Source: Chloroflexi bacterium HGW-Chloroflexi-9 (GTDB taxonomy: Bacteria; Chloroflexota; Dehalococcoidia; UBA2979). From it: DNA of 32,236 bases. Location of the stretch: the NCBI GenBank assembly GCA_002840675.1, contig PHBR01000010.1, forward strand, positions 4,340-36,575, given 5' to 3'. This document shows, in pieces, positions 13,738-21,700 of this stretch. The translations under genes and the position numbers were made by a program. A model generated the notes under the pieces. It saw only the letters and a program-made list of their open reading frames with translations, did not search any database and was not told where the DNA came from. The first letter of the stretch is position 1; every line of letters begins with the position of its first letter.

Positions 13738-14802
13738 ATGAGCGACGAGGCCCGCCCCTCGATCACCTACGCCGCTTCCGGCGTCGATCTCGACGCGCGC
13801 GAGGCGATCGCGAAGCGCTTCGGCGCCATCGCGCGCACGACCCACGGCCCGCAGGTCATGGGCCGCTCCGGCGGCTTCGCCGGGCTCTTTCACCTGGGGG
13901 CGCGCTTCCGCGACCCGGTGCTGGTGGCGACAACCGACGGCGTGGGGACGAAGGTGCTCCTGCACGCCACGCTGGGGACGATCCGCCTCGCCGGCCACGA
14001 CATCGTGAATAACAACGTGAACGACCTGATCACGGTGGGCGCGGAGCCGCTGTTCTTCCTGGACTACATCGCCACGAATGGCCTGCCCGCCGCGCAGCGC
14101 GTTGAACTGGTGGAGGGCATCGCGGAGGCGTGCCGCCAGAACGGGGTGGCGTTGATCGGCGGCGAGACCGCGGACATGCCGGATATCTACAAGCCCGGCG
14201 ACTTCGACCTGGCCGGGTTCGTGGTCGGCGCCGTGGAGCGCGACGGCGCAATCGACGGCTCCACCATCACCGCCGGGGACGCGCTGGTCGCGCTGCCCTC
14301 GAACGGGCCGATGACAAACGGATATTCGCTCGTGCGGGAGGTGTGGGCGCTGGGCAAGGGCCTGGGCGACGAGCACGACCGCAAGGTGCTGAACGAGCGA
14401 TACGAAGAACTGGGCGGGACGCTGGGCGAGGCGCTGACCGCGCCCCACCCCGCCTTCTGGCCGCTCCTGCGGCCCGCCCTGCCCTATGTGAAGGGTGTGG
14501 CGCATATCACCGGCGGAGGCATCCCCGGGAACCTCCCACGGGTGCTCCCGGAGGGCGTAGCGGGGCAGGTGGACCGCGCCTCCTGGCAGGTTCCGCCGCT
14601 GTTCGACCTGATCCGGCAGACAGGGAACGTCGACGAGGCGGAAATGTTCCGCACGTTCAATATGGGCGTGGGGATGATCCTGGCCGTGGCGGAGGCCGAC
14701 GCGCAGGCGGTGCTGGACGCGATCCCCGGGTCGTGGCGCATCGGCTCGGTCGTGCCGCGTGAAGATGGCGAGGCGATCCGCGGGCTGCCCCGGCGGGGCT
14801 AG
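13738..14802 (+). CDS. purM: Phosphoribosylformylglycinamidine cyclo-ligase (AIR synthetase)
   Basis: A 354-residue ATP-dependent enzyme for the fifth purine step. ITYAASGVDLDA at the start, VATTDGVGTKVLLH, DIVNNNVNDLITVGAEPLFFLDY, LIGGETADMP, NGYSLVRE, HITGGGIPGN and the closing FNMGVGM are all family motifs in the right order. The ATG at 13738 is 82 bases after purF; a clear Shine-Dalgarno is not seen. No purN follows, which would be the common neighbour; purH is next, after 31 bases. Confidence 0.95.
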   Translation: MSDEARPSITYAASGVDLDAREAIAKRFGAIARTTHGPQVMGRSGGFAGLFHLGARFRDPVLVATTDGVGTKVLLHATLGTIRLAGHDIVNNNVNDLITVGAEPLFFLDYIATNGLPAAQRVELVEGIAEACRQNGVALIGGETADMPDIYKPGDFDLAGFVVGAVERDGAIDGSTITAGDALVALPSNGPMTNGYSLVREVWALGKGLGDEHDRKVLNERYEELGGTLGEALTAPHPAFWPLLRPALPYVKGVAHITGGGIPGNLPRVLPEGVAGQVDRASWQVPPLFDLIRQTGNVDEAEMFRTFNMGVGMILAVAEADAQAVLDAIPGSWRIGSVVPREDGEAIRGLPRRG

Positions 14803-14833
14803 CGGGCACGCACAGGCGAGAGGGCGGGCGAAG

Positions 14834-16423
14834 ATGACGCGACGGGCGATCCTCGCGGTCTACGACAAGACCGGCATCGTGGAGTTCGCGCGCGGGCTCC
14901 ACGACATGGGCTGGGAGCTCGTGGGGACCGGCGGCACGGCGAAGACGATCGCCGACGCGGGCTTACCGATCACGCAGGTGGCGGACCTCACCGGCAGCCC
15001 GGAGATGCTCGGCGGGCGCGTGAAGACGCTGCACCCGAAGGTGCACGGCGGCCTCCTCTACCGGCGCGGGCTGGCGGAGGACGAGGCGGACGTCCAGCGC
15101 TACGACATCCCGAACATCGACCTGATGGCGGGGAACCTCTACCCGTTCGTCGAGACCGTCACGAAGGGCTCGCCGACGCTGGCGCAGGCGCTCGAAGAGA
15201 TCGATATCGGCGGGCCGACAATGATCCGGGCCTCCGCGAAGAACCACCCGTGGGTGATCCCGCTGATCGACCCGAGCGATTACACCTCGATCCTGGTGGC
15301 GCTGCGCGCGGCGAACGGCGACCCCGTGGGGGTGGACGCGAACACGCGCCGTCGGCTGGCGGCGAAGGCCTTCCAGCACGTCGCCCACTACGACACGGCC
15401 ATCGCCGAGTACCTGCGGGACGAGGCGGATCTGTTCCCCGAGCAGTTGACCTTCGGCATGACCCGGCGCGAGGTGCTCCGCTACGGCGAGAACCCGCACC
15501 AGCAGGGCGCCTTCTACACCTGGGACTCCGTCCGCACGCCCGTGGAGGGCATCGGCGGACTGACGCAGCACCACGGCAAGGCGCTGTCGTACGTGAACAT
15601 CCTGGACGCGGACGCCGCCTTCAACTCCGTCGCCGAGTTTGACCTGCCGGCGATCTCGATCATCAAGCACACCAACCCGGCCTGCTTCGCGGCGGGGGAC
15701 GCCTCGGTCGCCTCGCTCTACGAGCGCGCGCTGACGGAGGGCGACTTCGTGTCTGCCTACGGCGGGATCGTGGCGGTGAACCGGGTGGTGGACATGGCGC
15801 TGGCGGAGGCGCTACGCGAGGTGCGCAGCCCGTCTGACGGCGACACGCGCATGTTCTACGAGATCGTGATCGCGCCGGGCTACGAGCCGGACGCGCTGGA
15901 GCACCTCAAGAAGAAGTCGAAGGACCTCCGCATCCTGGAGGCGCCGATCGGCGACGCCCGGCGCGAGCGCGTCGAGTTCAAGAGCGTGCGCGGGGGCGTC
16001 CTGGTGCAGAACGCCGATGTCTCCTTCGAGAGCGAGGCCACCTTCCAGGTGGTGAGCGAGCGGCAGCCGACGGCGTCTGAGATCGCGGACCTACGGGTCG
16101 CCTGGAACATCTGCAAGCACGTGAAGTCCAACGGCGTGGTGTTCGTGAAGGACGGCGTGCTGGTGGGCATGGGCGCCGGCCAGCCGAACCGCGTGGGCAG
16201 CGCCCGCCTCTGCAAGGAGCAGGCGGGCGAGCGTGCTCGCGGCGCCGTCTGCGCCACGGACGCCTTCCTGCCGTTCCCGGACACGCTGGAGGTGGCCGCC
16301 AGCGCCGGCTGTACGCTGGTGGCGCACACCGGCGGCTCTATCCGGGACCAGGATTCCGTGGAGGCCGCCAACCGCGAGGGCGTTTCCCTGGTGGTCACCG
16401 GCGTCCGGCACTTCCGTCACTAG
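14834..16423 (+). CDS. purH: Bifunctional AICAR transformylase / IMP cyclohydrolase
   Basis: A 529-residue enzyme for the last two purine steps. The N-terminal methylglyoxal-synthase-like domain (RAILAVYDKTGIVEFARGL, GTGGTAKTI, GGRVKTLHPKVHGGLLYRR) is the cyclohydrolase. The C-terminal half contains YGENPHQQGAF, IIKHTNPACF (the catalytic Lys-His region) and VKSNGVVFV, and ends with HTGGSIRDQDSVEAAN and VTGVRHFRH. In-frame codons upstream belong to the purM end, so the ATG at 14834 after GCGGGCGAAG is chosen. All catalytic motifs look intact. Confidence 0.95.
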   Translation: MTRRAILAVYDKTGIVEFARGLHDMGWELVGTGGTAKTIADAGLPITQVADLTGSPEMLGGRVKTLHPKVHGGLLYRRGLAEDEADVQRYDIPNIDLMAGNLYPFVETVTKGSPTLAQALEEIDIGGPTMIRASAKNHPWVIPLIDPSDYTSILVALRAANGDPVGVDANTRRRLAAKAFQHVAHYDTAIAEYLRDEADLFPEQLTFGMTRREVLRYGENPHQQGAFYTWDSVRTPVEGIGGLTQHHGKALSYVNILDADAAFNSVAEFDLPAISIIKHTNPACFAAGDASVASLYERALTEGDFVSAYGGIVAVNRVVDMALAEALREVRSPSDGDTRMFYEIVIAPGYEPDALEHLKKKSKDLRILEAPIGDARRERVEFKSVRGGVLVQNADVSFESEATFQVVSERQPTASEIADLRVAWNICKHVKSNGVVFVKDGVLVGMGAGQPNRVGSARLCKEQAGERARGAVCATDAFLPFPDTLEVAASAGCTLVAHTGGSIRDQDSVEAANREGVSLVVTGVRHFRH

Positions 16424-16456
16424 CCGGCGCCCGGTGCGCGAAGAGGGGTAACGCAG

Positions 16457-17182
16457 ATGGCGACCGTGGACCTGGTGATCCCCTGCTACAACGAAGAGCA
16501 CGTGCTGGCGGGCAGCGTGGAGCGCGTGCTGGCGTTCGCGGATGCCCACCCGGAGCACCAGTGGCGGGTCGTGGTGGCGAATAACGCCTCCACGGACGGC
16601 ACGCTGGAGGTCGCCCGGGGGCTGGAGGGCCGCTTCCCGGGCCGGGTGGCGGCGCTCGACATCCCGGTGAAGGGCCGCGGCATCGCTCTGCGCACCGCCT
16701 GGCTCACGACCGAGGCGGACGTGATGGCCTACATGGACGTGGACCTGTCCACGGACCTGGCCCACCTCCCGGCGATGGTCGACCCGATCGCGGCCGGGGA
16801 GGTGGACCTGGCCTACGGGACACGGCTCCACCGTGACTCCCAGACCACCCGCTCCGCCAAGCGGGAGTTCATCAGCCGCTCCTACGTGTTCATCCTCAAC
16901 CGTATCGCCGGTCTGCGGGTCACGGACGCCCAGTGCGGGTTCAAGGCGATCAGCCGGGAGGCAGCCCGGGCGCTGGTGCCCCTGGTGCGGGACACGCAGT
17001 GGTTCTTCGACACGGAGCTGCTGTGGATCGCCCAGGTCAACGGCTACCGCCTGCGCGAGGTGCCGGTGCACTGGGTGGAAGACCCGGATACGCGCGTGAA
17101 GATCATCAAGACGGCGCGCGAGGACCTCTCGGGTATCTGGCGGCTGAAGCGGGGCGGCGTGCCCCGGGTGGCGGGTCGATAA
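16457..17182 (+). CDS. Family-2 glycosyltransferase, dolichol-phosphate-mannose-synthase-like
   Basis: A 241-residue GT-A protein. VDLVIPCYNEEHVL opens the nucleotide-sugar site, NNASTDGT and KGRGIALRTAW follow, and the metal-binding DxD is in MAYMDVDLSTDL. QCGFKAISREAA and WFFDTELLWIA are typical of the DPM1/GtrB branch, which transfers a sugar from a nucleotide donor to a polyprenyl phosphate. No transmembrane helices are present, so it should act at the cytoplasmic face. It follows purH by 33 bases, so it may be transcribed with it; a functional link is not obvious. Confidence 0.88.
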   Translation: MATVDLVIPCYNEEHVLAGSVERVLAFADAHPEHQWRVVVANNASTDGTLEVARGLEGRFPGRVAALDIPVKGRGIALRTAWLTTEADVMAYMDVDLSTDLAHLPAMVDPIAAGEVDLAYGTRLHRDSQTTRSAKREFISRSYVFILNRIAGLRVTDAQCGFKAISREAARALVPLVRDTQWFFDTELLWIAQVNGYRLREVPVHWVEDPDTRVKIIKTAREDLSGIWRLKRGGVPRVAGR

Positions 17183-17271
17183 GGCCGGTCGACGTCACCG
17201 GATGGGCTTCCGCAGGTTCAGTCCCGCCACCCTCCGATTTCGGGCGTGATACCCGCAGGCTCGAACTTGGT

Positions 17272-17291
17272 GTTCCCCGGGGGCGGGGAAC
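17272..17291. repeat. Inverted repeat GTTCCCC-N6-GGGGAAC abutting a promoter
   Basis: A perfect 7-bp inverted repeat with a six-base GC spacer ends one base before the -35 box at 17293. As RNA it would be a strong hairpin after the glycosyltransferase gene, but no T-run follows. As DNA it is well placed for an activator or repressor of the cytochrome operon. Both readings are open. Confidence 0.55.
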
Positions 17292-17292
17292 G

Positions 17293-17321
17293 TTGACCGT
17301 ATCCTTGCCCGCTCGTTACAT
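17293..17321 (+). promoter_or_regulatory. Promoter of the cytochrome bc operon
   Basis: TTGACC (17293-17298) and TTACAT (17316-17321) are separated by exactly 17 bases. This is among the best sigma-70-like promoters in the window. A start near 17328 gives a leader of about 70 bases before the 33-codon gene. Confidence 0.7.
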
Positions 17322-17397
17322 TCGCCCCGGCCCCGCAGCCCCGCTGCGGTGGCGGCTGTGTGTCGGCCGAAGAGGCGTGTACCGCGAGGAGGCAGCA

Positions 17398-17499
17398 ATG
17401 CTGGGAATGGGCGAGGGCCTGGAACTGCTCGCTGTCTTCTTCACCTTCGTTGGTGGGCTGGCCGTGATGACCGTGCTCGGCAAGTGGTGGGAAGCCTAG
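17398..17499 (+). CDS. 33-residue single-helix membrane peptide heading the cytochrome operon
   Basis: A 33-codon gene with a strong GAGGAGG Shine-Dalgarno. The peptide opens MLGMGEGLE, has one membrane helix (LLAVFFTFVGGLAVMTVL) and ends GKWWEA. It is the first gene after the operon promoter, 67 bases before cytochrome b6. Size and form recall the tiny single-helix subunits of b6f-type complexes, but I cannot assign it to any named one. The good ribosome site and position make a real gene likely. Confidence 0.65.
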   Translation: MLGMGEGLELLAVFFTFVGGLAVMTVLGKWWEA

Positions 17500-17566
17500 T
17501 CAGGCGTGATCGCGCTGCTGGCGGGGGTGCCGGACGTGAGTCCGGCGTAGTGACGAGGAAGTGCTG

Positions 17567-18322
17567 ATGGCCGCGACGGAACGACCGCAGGGCCGCTCGA
17601 TGGGTGACCGGCTCTACGACGCGATCTTCGGAAACCGTCTGTGGCGCTCGATCTTCCGTTCCGGGTACCCGAACACCCCGCGGAACCAGATGCTGGCAGT
17701 GGCGACCAACGTCTTCCTGCACCTGCACCCGACCCGTATCCACCGCACCCACGTCAAGATCACCCACACGTTCTGCCTGGGTGGCCTCTCGTTCTTCCTC
17801 TTTCTGGGCCTGACCATCAGCGGCGTGCTGCTGATGTTCTATTACGTCCCCTCCGTGGACCGCGCGTACACGGACATCCTGGCGCTGGAGACGGACGTCC
17901 GCTTCGGCCAGTTGATGCGCAACATGCACCGCTGGATGGCGCACGGCATGGTGCTGACCGTCCTGATGCACATGATGCGGGTGTTCTACACCGGCGCGTA
18001 CAAGCCCCCCCGGGAGTTCAACTGGGTGGTCGGCGTCGTTCTGCTCGTCCTGACCCTGCTGCTCTCGTTCACCGGCTACCTGTTGCCGTGGGACCAGCTG
18101 GCCCTGTGGGCCATCACGGTCGGCACCAACATGGTGGGTTCCGCCCCGCTGCTGGGTGAGCCGAACCGGTTCATCCTGGTCGGTGGCTTCCAGGTGGGTC
18201 AGGCCGCGCTGACGCGGTTCTACGCCCTCCACGTCATCGGGCTGCCGCTGCTGGCGGCGGTCTTCATGATGGTCCACTTCTGGCGCATCCGCCGCGACGG
18301 CGGCCTCGCCCGCCCGCTGTAG
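17567..18322 (+). CDS. petB: Cytochrome b6-type subunit of quinol:cytochrome c oxidoreductase
   Basis: A 251-residue, four-helix cytochrome b N-terminal half. Heme-ligand histidines are H121 (MHRWMAHG), H135 (LMHMMRVF), H222 (LHVIGLP) and H237 (VHFWRIRR). C70 in HTFCLGG aligns with the cysteine that binds the extra heme c of b6f and Bacillus bc complexes, so a covalent heme is predicted. [14 protein letters not shown] and TGYLLPWDQ are family signatures. The ATG at 17567 is chosen because GAGGAA lies about 7 bases upstream; a GTG 6 bases earlier is too close to it. Subunit IV-like, Rieske and cytochrome c genes follow. Confidence 0.93.
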   Translation: MAATERPQGRSMGDRLYDAIFGNRLWRSIFRSGYPNTPRNQMLAVATNVFLHLHPTRIHRTHVKITHTFCLGGLSFFLFLGLTISGVLLMFYYVPSVDRAYTDILALETDVRFGQLMRNMHRWMAHGMVLTVLMHMMRVFYTGAYKPPREFNWVVGVVLLVLTLLLSFTGYLLPWDQLALWAITVGTNMVGSAPLLGEPNRFILVGGFQVGQAALTRFYALHVIGLPLLAAVFMMVHFWRIRRDGGLARPL

Positions 18323-18344
18323 GTAGAGCCGGAAGGAAGCGACG

Positions 18345-19223
18345 ATGGCAGCCGCACCACAGACCCAGGCTCAACCCGCCTCCGCAGCGGTCAAGGCGCG
18401 TCAGCGCCGTGCCCGTGAAGAAGAGTTGCTGGTCTGGCCGGATCTCGTATTCATCGAGTTCATCTGCGCCGTCCTGTTCACGATCCTGATCGTGGGCCTG
18501 GCGGTGATGGTGGACTCCATCCTGCTGGACCGGGCGAACCCGGCGGTGACGCCGAACCCGTCCAAGGCCCCGTGGTACTTCCTGAACCTGCAGGAGTTGC
18601 TGCTCCACATGCACCCGGCACTTGCCGGTGTGGTGGTGCCCACGGTCGCCCTCATCGCGCTCGGCGCCATCCCGTACTGGGACAACACGCCCGAGGGCCA
18701 GGGCGAGTGGCTGTCGACGCCTCGCGCGTGGCTGAACCTGAGGGTCGGCGCGGCGGTCGGCGCCATCGGCACGACCCTGCTGATTTTCTACGATGAGTCG
18801 AAGCACATTCAGCTCTTCGAGATGATCGCCGGCAAGGACTCCTGGCCGGAGCAGCTCAACTTCATGCGCGGCCTCCGCGGCATCCAGAACGAGATCAACT
18901 GGCCGGCATGGACGCTGGACGTGCCGCTGGGCAACGTGCTGCGCCTCGATCTCCTGGGGCTGCCCAAGATCGAGCTGGACTGGAATATCCCCGGCTTCAT
19001 CGTGGAGCAGTTCATCCCAGTCAACACGATGGTCGGCCTGCCGATCCTCCTGTCGCTGGTGGCGCACAAGTTGAAGATCGCCCAGACGAAGCGGGATCAC
19101 ATGGTCCTGCAGTTCTCTGGCTTCATCGCTGTGTACGTGACGCTGACGATTGTCGGCACCTACTTCCGAGGCGAAGGCCTGGCCCTGGTGCCGTACACCA
19201 TTTTCGCTGACCCCTCGCACTAA
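18345..19223 (+). CDS. Cytochrome b C-terminal half (subunit IV-like), enlarged
   Basis: A 292-residue membrane protein completing the quinol-oxidising complex. NPAVTPNPSKAPWYFLNLQELLLHMHP is the quinol-site region of subunit IV/PetD (Pro-x-x-Trp-Tyr-Phe, with the usual Glu seen as LQELLL). A first helix (FICAVLFTILIVGLAVMV) precedes it, and helices near 96-112 and 132-150 follow. It is much longer than the roughly 160-residue PetD: about 75 extra residues (DESKHIQLF to EQFIPVN) plus two more hydrophobic segments (VGLPILLSLVAHKL, VLQFSGFIAVYVTLTIVG). No CxxCH is present, so it is not a heme-c fusion. The soluble N-terminus is Ala/Gln-rich. Confidence 0.85.
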   Translation: MAAAPQTQAQPASAAVKARQRRAREEELLVWPDLVFIEFICAVLFTILIVGLAVMVDSILLDRANPAVTPNPSKAPWYFLNLQELLLHMHPALAGVVVPTVALIALGAIPYWDNTPEGQGEWLSTPRAWLNLRVGAAVGAIGTTLLIFYDESKHIQLFEMIAGKDSWPEQLNFMRGLRGIQNEINWPAWTLDVPLGNVLRLDLLGLPKIELDWNIPGFIVEQFIPVNTMVGLPILLSLVAHKLKIAQTKRDHMVLQFSGFIAVYVTLTIVGTYFRGEGLALVPYTIFADPSH

Positions 19224-19252
19224 GCGACGGTCGGACGCGGAGGGACGCGAAC

Positions 19253-19912
19253 GTGTCGAACGAACCCAGCAGCCAGTCGCCGACCGACGCATGGAAGGCG
19301 GCACTGGCCAGCCGCAAGACGGAAGTCGCCGATGCGGAGACGCTGCCGCTGACGGCTGTCTCGCCGATCGACCGCGACCTGTCGCGACGGAACTTCATTC
19401 GCGCCTCCTTCTGGGGCGGCCTGGGCATCACGCTCCTCGGGAGCGTCGGCCTGCTGCTCGACTTCCTCTACCCGCGGAACGTGAAGGGCTTTGGTGGCCC
19501 GGTCCCCGCGGGGAACGTGAAGGACTTCCCGAAGGGTGGCGAGCCGAAGGCGAACTCCGAGGGTCAGTTCTGGATGGCGAACCTGTCGCCGGACGAGACC
19601 CGGCCCGGTGGTTCTGGCGGGGCGGACGGCCTGCTGGCGCTCTGGCGCAAGTGCCCGCACCTGGGCTGCACGGTGCCGTGGCGCGAGAGTTTCTCCTACG
19701 AGGGCGACGCGGGTTGGTACCGCTGCCCCTGCCACGGTTCGACCTACACGAAGGCCGGTATCCGGGTGTTCGGCCCGGCGCCGCGGTCCATGGACACCAT
19801 GGCGATCGAGATCGACGCCGCGGGGAACATCACGGTTCAGACGGGCTCGGTCACCCCGGGTGGCGCTAACAACCCCGAGCGGGCGGTCCAGCATCCGTTG
19901 CTGCCGGCCTAG
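19253..19912 (+). CDS. Rieske iron-sulfur protein
   Basis: A 219-residue electron carrier that moves electrons from quinol to the cytochrome c. A twin-arginine membrane anchor (LSRRNFIRASFWGGLGITLLG) is followed by the Rieske fold. CPHLGC has ligands C134 and H136 with C139 in the disulfide; CPCHGS has ligands C158 and H161 with C160 in the disulfide. The GTG start has GGAGGGA about 8 bases upstream. The C-terminal segment ends PERAVQHPLLPA. All ligand residues are intact. It lies between the subunit IV-like and cytochrome c genes, as expected for one complex. Confidence 0.94.
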   Translation: MSNEPSSQSPTDAWKAALASRKTEVADAETLPLTAVSPIDRDLSRRNFIRASFWGGLGITLLGSVGLLLDFLYPRNVKGFGGPVPAGNVKDFPKGGEPKANSEGQFWMANLSPDETRPGGSGGADGLLALWRKCPHLGCTVPWRESFSYEGDAGWYRCPCHGSTYTKAGIRVFGPAPRSMDTMAIEIDAAGNITVQTGSVTPGGANNPERAVQHPLLPA

Positions 19913-19963
19913 TCTCGATCACGGCAGAATCAAGAACACCGCGGCGCGGAGAGTGGTGAGCGG

Positions 19964-20884
19964 ATGAACACGAGCAAACAGGTCAACGTGATGATCGGGC
20001 TCCTGTTCCTGGCCTTCGCGACGTTCGGCGGGTACATCCTCTACGAGGTGCCGCGCGCCGAGAGTGCGACCGAGCGCCAGGACGAGTTGCTCGCCCACCG
20101 CGGCGCGGCCCTGTTCGTCGCGAACTGCCGCAGCTGCCACGGGCTCATGGGCCTGGGCGGGGAGGAAGGCGGCATTGCGCCGGCCCTCAACCGCACCTCG
20201 TTCCTGATCCTGGGCGAGACGAACTCGTATGGTGCGCCGGCCACGCCGGAGGGCGAAGCGCGCGCGGTCCACGACTTCCTGTTCAACACGATTTCCTGCG
20301 GGCGCACCAACACCGCCATGCCGGTCTGGTCGGAGCACTACGGCGGGCCACTGTCGGACACGCAGATCGATTACCTCGTGACCATGATCACCGCCGGCCG
20401 CTGGGACCTCGTGGAGGAACTCGGGCACGAGCACGACATCGCGACCGATCCTCCGACGACGGCGGCGGACATCCTGATCTCCGATCCGGCCGCGCTGTCC
20501 CTGACCACGAAGAACTGTGGCCAGTTCAACGCGCTGACTGCCAAGGAGTTCTACGAGCGTGACCCGTTGGCGGCTGCTCCCGTGGACGGCGAGCCGACGC
20601 CGGTCCCGGGTGACGGGACGCCCGCCCCCGCCGGCCCGACCGTCCAGGGTCTGCCGGTGGCGGACTTCTTCCTGGCGACCTGCGCTACCTGCCACGGCCA
20701 GAAGCGCGAGGGCCTGATCGGTCCGGCGCTGACGCCATCGGTACTGACGCAGTCGGCGGACTTCTACTTCACGACGGTCGTGGAGGGCCGTGCCGGCACG
20801 GCGATGCCGTCCTGGCGGGCGGCCGGCCTGACGGACGACGAGATCCACGCGCTGGTCGAATACATCATGACGGTTGAGCCCTAG
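19964..20884 (+). CDS. Membrane-anchored diheme cytochrome c
   Basis: A 306-residue protein with an uncleaved N-terminal anchor (VMIGLLFLAFATFGGYIL) and two class-I cytochrome c domains. Heme sites are C55-R-S-C58-H59 and C240-A-T-C243-H244. Methionines M119 (TNTAMPVW) and M281 (GTAMPSW) are the likely sixth ligands. A Pro/Gly/Thr-rich linker (VDGEPTPVPGDGTPAPAGPT) joins the domains. Two other cysteines (ISCGRT, KNCGQF) could form a disulfide. It is the last large gene of the operon and probably takes electrons from the Rieske protein. The partner that accepts them is not in the window. Confidence 0.92.
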   Translation: MNTSKQVNVMIGLLFLAFATFGGYILYEVPRAESATERQDELLAHRGAALFVANCRSCHGLMGLGGEEGGIAPALNRTSFLILGETNSYGAPATPEGEARAVHDFLFNTISCGRTNTAMPVWSEHYGGPLSDTQIDYLVTMITAGRWDLVEELGHEHDIATDPPTTAADILISDPAALSLTTKNCGQFNALTAKEFYERDPLAAAPVDGEPTPVPGDGTPAPAGPTVQGLPVADFFLATCATCHGQKREGLIGPALTPSVLTQSADFYFTTVVEGRAGTAMPSWRAAGLTDDEIHALVEYIMTVEP

Positions 20885-20955
20885 CGGGCGGGGCGTCCGG
20901 GCGATCGGATGCCGCCCCACGGGAATGCTCGCTGAGGGACAAGAGGGGGAGACGA

Positions 20956-21075
20956 ATGGCTGCGACGACCGGTAAGCGGTACCGGTGCCCAGACTGCGGC
21001 GCCGAGTTCATTGTTACTAAGGGCGCTGAAGACGCCGAACTTCGCTGCGGCGAGACGCCGCTCGAGCAGCTGTAG
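20956..21075 (+). CDS. 39-residue desulforedoxin-like mini-protein, three cysteines
   Basis: A 39-codon gene with AGAGGGGGAGACGA upstream. GKRYRCPDCGAEFIVTKG and ELRCGETPLEQL follow the pattern of desulforedoxin-type small metal proteins (GKRYxCxxCG...CCGxPM). The second half has a single Cys (C31) where the family has Cys-Cys, so only three ligands remain (C11, C14, C31), and the Met of PM is lost. It lies between the cytochrome c gene and a paralogue 10 bases downstream. It is likely an iron or zinc protein with an incomplete site, or one that dimerises to complete it. Confidence 0.7.
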   Translation: MAATTGKRYRCPDCGAEFIVTKGAEDAELRCGETPLEQL

Positions 21076-21085
21076 GAGGCGCCAG

Positions 21086-21229
21086 ATGGCTGTTGCACTG
21101 GGTAAGCGCTACAAGGACGACGTTTCCGGCGTTGAGGTGCTCTGCATCAAGCCAGGTGACTGCAACCTGAACGTGAACGGTCGCGGGATGGAAGAGCTCC
21201 AGCCGAAGGTGCTCCCCTCCGCCGACTAG
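21086..21229 (+). CDS. 47-residue desulforedoxin-like paralogue with the metal cysteines lost
   Basis: A 47-residue protein starting LGKRYKDD and continuing GVEVLCIKPGD, then NGRGMEELQPKVLPSAD. It aligns with the previous gene at GKRY, the following Gly and the lysine-rich turn, and its PKVLPSAD end is a typical ending of this family. At the four places where metal-binding cysteines are expected it has Asp, Ser, Val and Asn. Two other cysteines appear instead (C20, C26). TAGGAGG, overlapping the stop of the upstream gene, is its Shine-Dalgarno, so the two are coupled. A structural partner without metal is possible. Confidence 0.7.
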   Translation: MAVALGKRYKDDVSGVEVLCIKPGDCNLNVNGRGMEELQPKVLPSAD

Positions 21230-21250
21230 CCTGACACTCAGGCACCGCAC

Positions 21251-21272
21251 GACGCGGCCCTCCGGCCGCGTC
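21251..21272 (+). terminator. Hairpin terminator after the cytochrome operon
   Basis: GACGCGGCC and GGCCGCGTC pair perfectly (9 bp) around a CTCC loop, 21 bases after the last stop. The following GCTGTGTCTGTG is only modestly T-rich. Position and stability make it the best terminator in the window. Confidence 0.7.
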
Positions 21273-21307
21273 GCTGTGTCTGTGGGGGGTGAGGGGCGTC
21301 GCCGCGA

Positions 21308-21337
21308 TTGACCTCCGGCGCAGAGGCTCCATACGAT
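21308..21337 (+). promoter_or_regulatory. Candidate promoter of rpsU
   Basis: TTGACC (21308-21313) and TACGAT (21332-21337) are 18 bases apart, just after the terminator of the previous operon and about 75 bases before the rpsU GTG. Confidence 0.6.
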
Positions 21338-21415
21338 GTCTGATGCGCGCCTGTGATGGGCGCCTGACCAGAGCAAGTGACCGGCGGGCGAGGCCCGCTG
21401 GCGGGGGTGGTACGA

Positions 21416-21625
21416 GTGAGCGAAGTCTACGTCGGCGACTCTGAGTCCCTGGAGTCCGCGCTGCGGCGCTTCAACAAGCGGGTGCAGGCCGACGGGATCC
21501 TGACCGACGCGCGCCGGCACGAGTTCTACGAGAAGCCGTCCGAGCGTCGCAAGAAGAAGGAAGCGGCCCGCCGCCGCAAGATGCGCAAGGCGATCATCCG
21601 CCAGGCGCGTCGCACTGCGGCGTAG
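21416..21625 (+). CDS. rpsU: Ribosomal protein bS21
   Basis: A 69-residue small-subunit protein. [28 protein letters not shown] is the family N-terminus and ends in a very basic helix ([24 protein letters not shown]) that binds 16S rRNA. The GTG at 21416 begins exactly where bS21 proteins start (MSEV) and has GGGGGTGG a few bases upstream; in-frame codons further upstream add nothing conserved. yqeY follows, as in many bacteria. Confidence 0.95.
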   Translation: MSEVYVGDSESLESALRRFNKRVQADGILTDARRHEFYEKPSERRKKKEAARRRKMRKAIIRQARRTAA

Positions 21626-21638
21626 TCGCCCATCGACC

Positions 21639-21662
21639 CGCCCCGGCCGACGCGCCGGGGCG
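21639..21662 (+). terminator. GC-rich hairpin after rpsU
   Basis: CGCCCCGG (21639-21646) pairs with CCGGGGCG (21655-21662) around an 8-base loop. No T-run follows, so it may reduce read-through into yqeY or simply protect the rpsU 3' end. Confidence 0.4.
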
Positions 21663-21700
21663 AGGTGTCTCTGGCGCATCGCCCCGATCCGGGAGGCCGC

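Noticed and set aside
17183-17270. tRNA-like GGTTCAGTCC and GTTCGAG pieces in the gap after the glycosyltransferase
   Set aside because: No acceptor stem, anticodon arm or pairing T-arm could be built on either strand.
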